Below are positions 55,403 to 63,873 of a DNA stretch of 64,000 nucleotides, one piece after another; position 1 is the first letter of the stretch, and every line of letters begins with the position of its first letter. The position numbers and the translations under genes are program-made. The notes under the pieces are model-generated. The model was not told the DNA's origin and searched no databases. It saw only the letters and a list, made by a program, of their open reading frames with translations. Location: contig JALOBC010000007.1 of NCBI GenBank assembly GCA_023228465.1, positions 51,006 to 115,005 of the forward strand, in the 5' to 3' direction. Origin of the DNA: Dokdonella sp. GTDB taxonomy: Bacteria > Pseudomonadota > Gammaproteobacteria > Xanthomonadales > Rhodanobacteraceae.

Positions 55403-56561
55403 CGCAGAGAAGAAAAGTCCGCCGAAGAAGCTCACGCCTGCCGACGTTCTGAAGGGTGAGTCGCCGCTCGTCCTGACAGCGACGCTCGAGCCGATCGTCG
55501 GTGACCGGTTCCAGCCCGCGGGATTCCCCGAGATCGGCCACGTCATCTACAAGGCCCCGCGCAAGGACGGCAGCACCGAAAATGTCTGCATCGTCGACAG
55601 CGCGGCGAGCATGGCCAACCACCTCGAGGCGGTCTGCCAGCGTGGCGCGCACGATCTCGACCTTGTCGATGAGCTCAGCGGGATGCCCTACATTCGCTGC
55701 GTCACCGGCGATCTCGTCGATGACAAGCTCCCGAGCGACAAGCGGGAGACGATCGTCACCAGCCTCACCGAAGGCCACCGCATCGCCTCAACGTACTTCT
55801 TTGGGGCGCGTAACAAGAAGTCGCTCAAGTGGGATGGGAAGGGCGGCCAACGAGTTGACCCTGATGGCACCGTCAGCACGGTTAGCTTCGGCGACGAACT
55901 GGCCACGGGAGGCAAGTTTGGAATCGCGCTGGATGGGGAGAAAGTTGCGCATCCACCGCCAGAAAAGTGGTGGAACGTCTTCAAGACGATCTTCGAGATC
56001 GATCCGAACTCCCTCGTTCACGGCGTGATGTTCCCGCAGTGGCAGATCAAGATCCCGCGTGCGCTCACGGCGCACCTCGAGGCCTTCGGTGCGGGTCGTG
56101 TGGATCGCTCGGGCGTGAAGTTCGACCGCCTCGGTAAGACGACGTCGAGGCAGCCGATCTTTGCGGTCGATGACGTGACCGCCGAATCGATCCGCGCGAC
56201 ATTCGTGCTCGACGTCAGCCTCATCCGATCGTTCGGACGTCTGAAGGGCGGGTCGACTCTCGGCCTTTCGGAGAAGCAGCAGGAGTTCCTCGTCGCGCTC
56301 GCGCTCTGGAAGATCCAGAAGCTCCTCGCGTCGCCGTTCCGCTTCCGGTCCGGCTGTCATCTCCGGTGCGCGACCCTCAAGCGCTACGAGCAGGAGGTCG
56401 AGTTCGACGTCGACATTGGGACAGCAATCAACGCGGCAGCCTTCGGCGCGCGACCCGTCACGGACGTCTTCTGGCCGCGTGAGGAGCTGTACCGAGAAGG
56501 CCAAGCCGAGGCCGCCAAGAGCGCTGACGAAGACGAGGCATTGGAAGAGACCGAGGAATGA
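55395..56561 (+). CDS. csb1: Csb1 (Cas7g), set 2
   Basis: A 388-residue GSU0053-family protein. Shared family segments: ATLEPIVGDRFQPAGFPEIG, IVDSAASMANHLEAVCQ, TEGHRIASTYFFG, DPNSLVHGVMFPQWQIKIPRA, VLDVSLIRSFGRL and LWKIQKLLASPFRFRSGCHL. Longer than the set 1 copy by about 54 residues, mostly in a loop around 140-175 and an acidic C-terminal tail ending DEALEETEE. It coats the crRNA in the second Cascade. A strong AAGAGGAGGAG precedes the ATG, inside the csx17 end. It overlaps csb2 by 4 bp. Confidence 0.9.
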   Translation: MSDAEKKSPPKKLTPADVLKGESPLVLTATLEPIVGDRFQPAGFPEIGHVIYKAPRKDGSTENVCIVDSAASMANHLEAVCQRGAHDLDLVDELSGMPYIRCVTGDLVDDKLPSDKRETIVTSLTEGHRIASTYFFGARNKKSLKWDGKGGQRVDPDGTVSTVSFGDELATGGKFGIALDGEKVAHPPPEKWWNVFKTIFEIDPNSLVHGVMFPQWQIKIPRALTAHLEAFGAGRVDRSGVKFDRLGKTTSRQPIFAVDDVTAESIRATFVLDVSLIRSFGRLKGGSTLGLSEKQQEFLVALALWKIQKLLASPFRFRSGCHLRCATLKRYEQEVEFDVDIGTAINAAAFGARPVTDVFWPREELYREGQAEAAKSADEDEALEETEE

Positions 56562-58333
56562 GGATCGTCCTCCGACAGGAGTTCCCGCTTGGGCGCTTCC
56601 ACGCCACGTTGTGGCGCGCGAACCCGTTCGACGATCCTCACGGCGAATGGCCGCCGAGCCCATGGCGCCTCGTTCGCGCCGTCACCGCGCGCTGGTACCA
56701 GTGGGCGCGCGAAGCGGAGAGGGAGCCCGACCTCAGGCAGTTGGAGAAGCTGCAGAGTGCGCTGTGCAAGAGCACCTACGCATTCCACTTGCCACCCGAC
56801 GCGAGGAAGGGAACCCCGCTCAGGCAGTACCACCCGACCGAGTTCGCAATGGACGCGCCGAACTGGCGTGATCAAGGCGTCTTCGTCAGGGCACCAAAGG
56901 TCCCCAGAAAGGGCAAGAAGGGACAGCAGGGCGAGAAGGAACTCTCTGAAGGTGAGAAGAAGATCGAGAAGCAGATCAAGGACCTCGGCATCAAGAAGCT
57001 GTCGCTGACGACCAGTGACGACGGGAAATGGACGATCGAGATCAAGACCCTCAAACAAGCGGCACGGGATGAGGCGAGCATCAGTCGTCTTGAGAAAATT
57101 CTCGGTCAGCCGACAGGTGGCTGGCAACGCATCGCTGACGCCGGAGTTCGCAGTTACCAAACCAGCCTCGTGCAGGACAACTACTGGTGCGTGCCGTCCG
57201 AGGCTCCCGTGTGGTGGTTCATCGAGGGCGATGACTGGGTCGACGAGTTGCAGGTGCTGCTCGCCCGGTGCCTCGAGCGCATGACCTACTTCGGGCGTGC
57301 CGAGACACTCACGCGCATTCGCATGGCGGATTCGTCCGAAGAGATCCCTCGAGTCAACTGCATGCTCGTCGGCAAGCGCACGGCGGGCGCAGTGCCTGTG
57401 CTGTCGCCGCTCGAGAAGGCCACGCGCGAAGACATCGAGCGCACGTCCGACAACCCCGCGGCCGCGAAGCGAGCGGTTCCGCCGGGTGCACAGTGGCTCT
57501 ACACGGTGCGACCGCAACGGCCCGCAGTTCGCGAGCGCCGTCGCGTACGCGAGAACCGCCGCAACTGTCATCTGATGCAGTTCGCCATCGGTTGGAACGT
57601 CGCCCCCGATCCGAGAGCAATCGTACGGCTTACTTCTCGCTTTCGCGGAATGGTGGTGAATGAGTTGATTCAACTAGTGACCGAGGGCTCGGCATCACAG
57701 TGGACACGTGCCGACCGAGCGACACGCGAGTGCGTTGCTAGCATGGTTGGAAAGGACGCCGACGGAAAGCCGGATGAGCATCGTCGTCACACAGAGTTCA
57801 TGGTCTGGTTCGAGCGTGGTCGTCCATCGCGGCTTCTGGTCTGGAGGGGGTCGCACCCATTCAGTGCTGATGAACAGGAGGCTATCCTGTTCGCTGCCAG
57901 GAAGGACTTCTCGTGGACGGCAATTGGATCTGACGTGGACGATTGGAGGGTGCGCTTGGTCCCACTCGATGCTGCCGTGCCCCTACCGCCGGGCTTTGAC
58001 GGATTGCCATCACGAGTATGGGAGTCTATAACCCCCTACGTCCCCTCGCGTCATCGTTTTCGGGGAACCAGGGAGCGTTCGGGCGAGTCGGTAGCTGAGC
58101 AGATCTGTCGTGAACTCACCCGTAGAGGAATCTCCGAGCCAGTCTCGGTTGAGATCATTGAGGAAAACGTGTGGGTTTCCGTACATGCACCGCGTCGACA
58201 GGCGTGTCATCGGCCGGCGCTCGGGCAACGTCGCGCGTATCGAATCCGCCTCCGCTTCGCGGCTGTTGTCGAAGGACCAATTCGCATTGGGCACTCAAGC
58301 TGCTTCGGGTTGGGGCTGTTCAGACCAGTGTAG
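56558..58333 (+). CDS. csb2: Csb2 (Cas5-Cas6 fusion), set 2
   Basis: A 591-residue Csb2. The N-terminal part is clearly conserved (FPLGRFHATLWRANPFDDPH, GEWPPSPWRLVRAVTARW). A lysine-rich charged insert covers about 114-148 (VPRKGKKGQQGEKELSEGEK). The C-terminus ends with HSSCFGLGLFRPV, the expected glycine-rich ending. The His-rich motif seen in set 1 (LPEDADHDGHIDHLTVY) is replaced by RHTEFMVWFERGRPSRLLVW, so its repeat-cutting activity is doubtful. From about 57600 on, the DNA is visibly less GC-rich than the rest of the operon. Stop is 23 bp before the cas4-cas1 ATG. Confidence 0.88.
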   Translation: MRIVLRQEFPLGRFHATLWRANPFDDPHGEWPPSPWRLVRAVTARWYQWAREAEREPDLRQLEKLQSALCKSTYAFHLPPDARKGTPLRQYHPTEFAMDAPNWRDQGVFVRAPKVPRKGKKGQQGEKELSEGEKKIEKQIKDLGIKKLSLTTSDDGKWTIEIKTLKQAARDEASISRLEKILGQPTGGWQRIADAGVRSYQTSLVQDNYWCVPSEAPVWWFIEGDDWVDELQVLLARCLERMTYFGRAETLTRIRMADSSEEIPRVNCMLVGKRTAGAVPVLSPLEKATREDIERTSDNPAAAKRAVPPGAQWLYTVRPQRPAVRERRRVRENRRNCHLMQFAIGWNVAPDPRAIVRLTSRFRGMVVNELIQLVTEGSASQWTRADRATRECVASMVGKDADGKPDEHRRHTEFMVWFERGRPSRLLVWRGSHPFSADEQEAILFAARKDFSWTAIGSDVDDWRVRLVPLDAAVPLPPGFDGLPSRVWESITPYVPSRHRFRGTRERSGESVAEQICRELTRRGISEPVSVEIIEENVWVSVHAPRRQACHRPALGQRRAYRIRLRFAAVVEGPIRIGHSSCFGLGLFRPV

Positions 58334-58356
58334 TTTGATTGGATGGCTCGGTAACG

Positions 58357-60078
58357 ATGCAACCCAAACAAGGCGAACTCGAACTTCCATTCCCCGACCT
58401 CGGCGCCGACCAACCATTGATCCCCGTGCGCATGCTCAACGAGCATGTGTATTGTCCGCGTCTGGCCTACCTCGAATGGGTGCAGGGCGAATGGGCCGAC
58501 ACGTCCGATACGGTGGAGGGCCGCCATGCGCACCGGCGCGTGGACAAGCCTGCGGGTGATCTGCCGGATGCCGAATCGGCAGAGGAAGAGCGCGTGGAAA
58601 TCCACGCGCGATCGATCACGCTGTCGTCGAATGCGCTCGGCCTGATCGCCAGACTGGACTTGATCGAAGGCGTCGCCAACGTCGTGACGCCGGTGGACTA
58701 CAAGCGCGGCAAGCGGCCGCATACCGCGCGCGGCGTGTACGATCCCGAACGCGTGCAGCTCTGCGCGCAGGGACTTCTGCTGCGCGAGCATGGCTATACC
58801 TGCGAGGAGGGCGCCATCTACTACGTTGGCAGCAAGGAGCGCGTCTCTGTCGCTTTCGATGACGAACTCCTGGCGTTGACTCGCAAGGCGATCGACGAGT
58901 TGCGCGCCATGGCGGCCGGTGGCCGCATCCCACCGCCACTGGTGGATAGCCCGAAATGCTCACGCTGCTCGCTGGTCACCATCTGTCTGCCCGATGAAGT
59001 GCAGTTCCTGCAGCGTGCCGAGCTGGCACCGCGACCGCTGGCCGTGCCTTACCATGAGGCCCTGCCGCTCTACATCCAGCATTACAGTGCCAAGCTCGCG
59101 AAGAAGGGCGACATGCTCGAGGTCACCGACAAGGATGGGCGCGTCCTGGCGACGGCGCGCCTTCGCGAGGTTTCGCAGGTTGTCCTGCAAGGCAATATCT
59201 ATGTCACCACGCCTTGCCTCCATGAGCTCTTGCAGCGCGACATCCCGGTGACCTGGCACAGCTATGGCGGGTTTTTCTTCGGCCACACCCAGGGCAACGG
59301 GCACAAGAACGTCGAGCTTCGCACGGCGCAGTTTCGCGCCAGCTTTTCCGATCAGACCTGCCTGCGCATCGCGCGCGGTCTCGTCGCCGCCAAGATCGCC
59401 AACTGCCGAACCCAACTGCGCCGCAACTGGAAGCCGGAGGAAAAGCCCGAACGGGTACTGGCCGATCTCAAACACACGCGTGACCAGGCCCAGCGTGCCA
59501 CCAGTATCGAAACCCTGCTCGGCTTCGAGGGCAACGCGGCCGCCATCTACTTCCGCGAATTTCGCAACACCCTGAAGCCGCCCAGTGCGGAAGACGGCCC
59601 GCTGCTTGCATTCGACTTCACGCGCCGCAACCGGCGCCCGCCGACGGATCCGGTGAATGCCATGCTGTCCTTTGCCTATGCGATGCTTGCCCGCACCTGG
59701 ACGACCGTGCTCGCCGCGGTCGGCTTCGACCCCTACCGCGGCTTCTACCACCAGCCGCGCTACGGGCGTCCCGCGCTGGCTCTGGACATGATGGAACCAT
59801 TTCGCCCGCTGCTTGCCGATTCGGTGGTGATGCAGGTCATCAACAATGGCGAGATTCATCCTTCCGACTTCGTGCGTGCCGCCGGCAGCGTCAATCTGGA
59901 CGCCAGCGGCCGCAAACGCTTCATTGCGGCGTTCGAGCGTCGCCTCGGCCAGGAGATCACCCATCCGCTGTTTGGCTACCGCCTGAGCTATCGGCGTCTG
60001 TTGGAACTCCAGGCGCGACTCCTCGGCCGATTTCTGCTTGGCGAGCTTGACGAGTATCCTGACTTCACCACCCGCTGA
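58357..60078 (+). CDS. cas4-cas1: Cas4-Cas1 fusion
   Basis: A 573-residue fusion typical of type I-G. Cas4 part (1-225): iron-sulfur cysteines Cys33 (EHVYCPRLAY) and Cys201, Cys204, Cys210 (KCSRCSLVTICLP); nuclease residues in IARLDLIEG (Asp101) and VDYKRGK (Asp114, Lys116). Cas1 part (236-573): metal ligands Glu391 (GFEGNAA), His465 (GFYHQPRYG) and Glu480 (MMEPFRP). It selects PAM-containing prespacers, trims them and integrates them with Cas2. The ATG at 58357 is preferred; a TTG at 58339 would add six residues. It is the only adaptation gene set in the window and so must serve both effector operons and probably the type III module. Confidence 0.95.
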   Translation: MQPKQGELELPFPDLGADQPLIPVRMLNEHVYCPRLAYLEWVQGEWADTSDTVEGRHAHRRVDKPAGDLPDAESAEEERVEIHARSITLSSNALGLIARLDLIEGVANVVTPVDYKRGKRPHTARGVYDPERVQLCAQGLLLREHGYTCEEGAIYYVGSKERVSVAFDDELLALTRKAIDELRAMAAGGRIPPPLVDSPKCSRCSLVTICLPDEVQFLQRAELAPRPLAVPYHEALPLYIQHYSAKLAKKGDMLEVTDKDGRVLATARLREVSQVVLQGNIYVTTPCLHELLQRDIPVTWHSYGGFFFGHTQGNGHKNVELRTAQFRASFSDQTCLRIARGLVAAKIANCRTQLRRNWKPEEKPERVLADLKHTRDQAQRATSIETLLGFEGNAAAIYFREFRNTLKPPSAEDGPLLAFDFTRRNRRPPTDPVNAMLSFAYAMLARTWTTVLAAVGFDPYRGFYHQPRYGRPALALDMMEPFRPLLADSVVMQVINNGEIHPSDFVRAAGSVNLDASGRKRFIAAFERRLGQEITHPLFGYRLSYRRLLELQARLLGRFLLGELDEYPDFTTR

Positions 60079-60103
60079 GCGGGTGTGGCGGGAAGGGAAG
60101 GCG

Positions 60104-60394
60104 ATGGACGAACACTTGTACCTGGTCACCTACGACATTCGTGACGACAAGCGCTGGCGGCGGGTCTTCAAGTTAATGAAGGGCTTCGGCGAGTGGCTTC
60201 AGCTGTCGGTGTTCCAATGCCGTCTCAGCGCCCGTGGCCACGCGGAATTGGTTCAGTTGCTCGACGGAATCATCAACCACAAGGTCGATGCCTTGCTCAT
60301 CATTGACATCGGGCCCGCCGACAAGGTGAAGCCCAAGGTCGTCAGCCTCGGCGACAAGTTCGAGGCCGTCACGCGTCAGCCAATCATCGTGTGA
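60104..60394 (+). CDS. cas2: Cas2
   Basis: A 96-residue ferredoxin-fold protein: YLVTYDIRDDKRWRRVFKLM with the acidic residue after the first strand, WLQLSVFQCRLS, and DALLIIDIGP. It bridges Cas1 dimers in the integration complex. The start at 60104 has GGAAGGGAAGG upstream and lies 25 bp after cas4-cas1. The gene ends 237 bp before the first repeat. Confidence 0.96.
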   Translation: MDEHLYLVTYDIRDDKRWRRVFKLMKGFGEWLQLSVFQCRLSARGHAELVQLLDGIINHKVDALLIIDIGPADKVKPKVVSLGDKFEAVTRQPIIV

Positions 60395-60631
60395 GATCCA
60401 AGGTGGAACCTCGGCCATGTGTGCGCGATACTCGCCCTGGCAGCGCGAGCGGTCATGTGGTGTCCGCAAGCCCGGGCACGGCTCGCACTCGTCGGCTCCT
60501 TGAAAATCAGCACGTTCCAGTTGGAACTGAAGGCGCTTTGGCAGGCGGCTGTTCCCGGAGCGCCCCAGTTCCACTCACCTCTCGCAGAACCCGGCAAAAC
60601 CCCTTGTGCCCCCGAGGCTTGCTGGGGTACG
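60395..60631 (+). promoter_or_regulatory. CRISPR leader
   Basis: The 237 bp between cas2 and the first repeat, with no gene. As the cas genes read towards the array and repeats end in ATTGAAGC in this direction, this side is the leader. It contains a palindrome GTTCCA-GT-TGGAAC (60514-60527) just after TTGAAAATCAG, a possible binding site for an integration host factor-like protein or a promoter element. I cannot define a -10 box with confidence. Confidence 0.65.
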
Positions 60632-63600
60632 GTTTCCGCGGCGATATCGCCGCGGCCTCATTGAAGCTAGCAGATAAGATGTTTAGAAACAGGCTCAACG
60701 ATGGGGTTTCCGCGGCGATATCGCCGCGGCCTCATTGAAGCCCCGTCATCGAGTTCGTCGGCAGCGCGGTCGGCGGCGGTTTCCGCGGCGATATCGCCGC
60801 GGCCTCATTGAAGCCGCGGACCTCTGTCATTCCATTGGCGCCTTTTCCGGTTTCCGCGGCGATATCGCCGCGGCCTCATTGAAGCCCGACCTCGCGCCCG
60901 CGTGCATGAAGTGCGGGCGCGTTTCCGCGGCGATATCGCCGCGGCCTCATTGAAGCTAGTGGTGGCATCGGCTAACTCCGCAGCTTCGCAAGTTTCCGCG
61001 GCGATATCGCCGCGGCCTCATTGAAGCGTTCAGAAATACGCCCTCCGCGAGAAACCGCTTGCGGTTTCCGCGGCGATATCGCCGCGGCCTCATTGAAGCC
61101 GTGCAGCGGTGTCAGAGTTCTTCGCGTTGTACCGCGGTTTCCGCGGCGATATCGCCGCGGCCTCATTGAAGCTCGTTCAGGTCGAGGATTGCGCGTACCG
61201 GCTCCTTGTTTCCGCGGCGATATCGCCGCGGCCTCATTGAAGCGATCCGGTCGTGATTGTGAGACGTTCTCCATTCGCCGGTTTCCGCGGCGATATCGCC
61301 GCGGCCTCATTGAAGCGTGCTCGACCTGTGGGAGACGCTCAAGCGGTTCGGCTGTTTCCGCGGCGATATCGCCGCGGCCTCATTGAAGCTGCGCGCGCGG
61401 ATCTAGGCATCTTAAGCTCCCTGAGTGGTTTCCGCGGCGATATCGCCGCGGCCTCATTGAAGCTTTGGCCCCTTCCCCCCACTTATTAATGATCTATTAA
61501 GTTTCCGCGGCGATATCGCCGCGGCCTCATTGAAGCAACGCGCTTCGCGACTCGGACACGCGCGATACCCGCGGTTTCCGCGGCGATATCGCCGCGGCCT
61601 CATTGAAGCCGCCGTCCATGTCTCCCATTCATGCTCGGCATCCGCGGTTTCCGCGGCGATATCGCCGCGGCCTCATTGAAGCAACACCTTGGATTGAAGG
61701 AGGTGGAAAGGCCGTGTCAGTTTCCGCGGCGATATCGCCGCGGCCTCATTGAAGCTCCGCGTCGCTCGCCCCCTCCGGGTCAGCCTTCGCAGGTTTCCGC
61801 GGCGATATCGCCGCGGCCTCATTGAAGCGCGGTATTCCGCGCTGGTGAGCGCGTTCGATTCCTCCGGTTTCCGCGGCGATATCGCCGCGGCCTCATTGAA
61901 GCGCCGGGTTTGTCATCGGCCGTGCCACTGCACCCGACGTTTCCGCGGCGATATCGCCGCGGCCTCATTGAAGCCTGGCAGGCGCCGTGGCCGGACTGGG
62001 GCAGATGGCCAGTTTCCGCGGCGATATCGCCGCGGCCTCATTGAAGCGTCACGATCAACGAGGCGAAGGTCGCCAAGAAATGCCCGTTTCCGCGGCGATA
62101 TCGCCGCGGCCTCATTGAAGCAGGTTGTTGTAGAGCGGCTCGGGCAAGTCGATCTGCAGTTTCCGCGGCGATATCGCCGCGGCCTCATTGAAGCCACCCT
62201 GGCACGCCGCCGCCAGATACCGACGCGAAGTTTCCGCGGCGATATCGCCGCGGCCTCATTGAAGCTTCTCCGGTCTTGTCATACTTACCTGTACCCATCT
62301 GGTTTCCGCGGCGATATCGCCGCGGCCTCATTGAAGCCCCGGCACCTCGCGGCGCAGCAGTAGCTTGCCCTGCGTTTCCGCGGCGATATCGCCGCGGCCT
62401 CATTGAAGCCAGTGCGGCCTGCTTCTCGCGCAGGGCTTCCCCCGGTTTCCGCGGCGATATCGCCGCGGCCTCATTGAAGCCGATCCCTGCGCATCCGGAG
62501 TCTATCGGCATAACCAGTGTTTCCGCGGCGATATCGCCGCGGCCTCATTGAAGCTGGGCAGCCTTGCTTGCTCCATAATGCTCAACTGCCTGTTTCCGCG
62601 GCGATATCGCCGCGGCCTCATTGAAGCATGACCTTGATTACTAAGGTACACCTGCCTCAACTGTTTCCGCGGCGATATCGCCGCGGCCTCATTGAAGCCG
62701 GCGCATTGGGCGCCCCTGCGATAAGCTCCCCGTCGGTTTCCGCGGCGATATCGCCGCGGCCTCATTGAAGCCTCAGCCATGGCACGGGTCTTTCGCCGGG
62801 AGGTGAGGGTTTCCGCGGCGATATCGCCGCGGCCTCATTGAAGCGTGCGCGACGTGAGGTTCCAGTGCCTGCACTTCAGGTTTCCGCGGCGATATCGCCG
62901 CGGCCTCATTGAAGCGCAAGGAAGACAAGCGGACGTTTTCTTATTCTACGGTTTCCGCGGCGATATCGCCGCGGCCTCATTGAAGCCCCGCCTTTGGCGT
63001 TTCCGGCCAGCCACCCCACAGGTTTCCGCGGCGATATCGCCGCGGCCTCATTGAAGCCCTGCGCCCTGCGCCCTGCGCCCTGCGCCCGTTTCCGCGGCGA
63101 TATCGCCGCGGCCTCATTGAAGCCGTTGTAGTAGGAACAGAACGTTTCGTAGTCATACTCGTTTCCGCGGCGATATCGCCGCGGCCTCATTGAAGCGCCT
63201 TCCAGCCCGGCTTCGCAGACAGCAAGACAAAGCGGTTTCCGCGGCGATATCGCCGCGGCCTCATTGAAGCCAATTCCTCCCGCCAAGATCGCGCTCTCCG
63301 TCGCTGATGTTTCCGCGGCGATATCGCCGCGGCCTCATTGAAGCACCTTGACCGGCTCCGACCGCGCAGCGAAGCCGGTGTTTCCGCGGCGATATCGCCG
63401 CGGCCTCATTGAAGCCCGTCTGTCCAGCAATCGTCGTCGGCGCACACCAGCAGTTTCCGCGGCGATATCGCCGCGGCCTCATTGAAGCCAGTGCGCCCGC
63501 GAGACCGGGCGCTACAAGTGGCTGGTTTCCGCGGCGATATCGCCGCGGCCTCATTGAAGCACGCCCGTGCGCGCTGTGCAGCCGCCTTCCGACAGATGTT

Positions 63601-63853
63601 TCCGCGGCGATATCGCCGCGGCCTCATTGAAGCGCCGACCCGAAAACGACCCTCGACCTCGGCCAGTCGGTTTCCGCGGCGATATCGCCGCGGCCTCATT
63701 GAAGCGTGATACGTGCCATGGTGCTGCTCCCACATGCGCCGGAGTTTCCGCGGCGATATCGCCGCGGCCTCATTGAAGCACCGCGCTCATGTGGTGCGGT
63801 GTCTTCGGCGGGTTTGTGTTTCCGCGGCGATATCGCCGCGGCCTCATTGAAGC
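60632..63853 (+). CRISPR. CRISPR array, 45 repeats and 44 spacers
   Basis: Forty-five copies of a 36-bp repeat, identical as far as I can read, with spacers of 30-38 bp (unit length mostly 71-74). First repeat 60632-60667, last 63818-63853. The repeat starts GTTT, contains the perfect 20-bp palindrome CCGCGGCGATATCGCCGCGG and ends CCTCATTGAAGC, giving crRNAs an ATTGAAGC-type 5' handle. The 10-bp arms can form a hairpin for Csb2 processing. The absence of a degenerate last repeat, and an IS element 20 bp later, suggest the distal end was cut off. Spacer 34 (63058-63087) is a tandem heptamer. Apparent reading frames of FRGDIAAASLK type within the array are artefacts of the repeat. Confidence 0.99.
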
Positions 63854-63873
63854 ATGGTTGCCTCCGGTTCTAG

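Noticed and set aside
60735-63776. Open frames encoding repeated FRGDIAAASLK or RRYRRGLIEA peptides
   Set aside because: They are translations of the CRISPR repeat itself on both strands, with no ribosome binding sites or conserved product.
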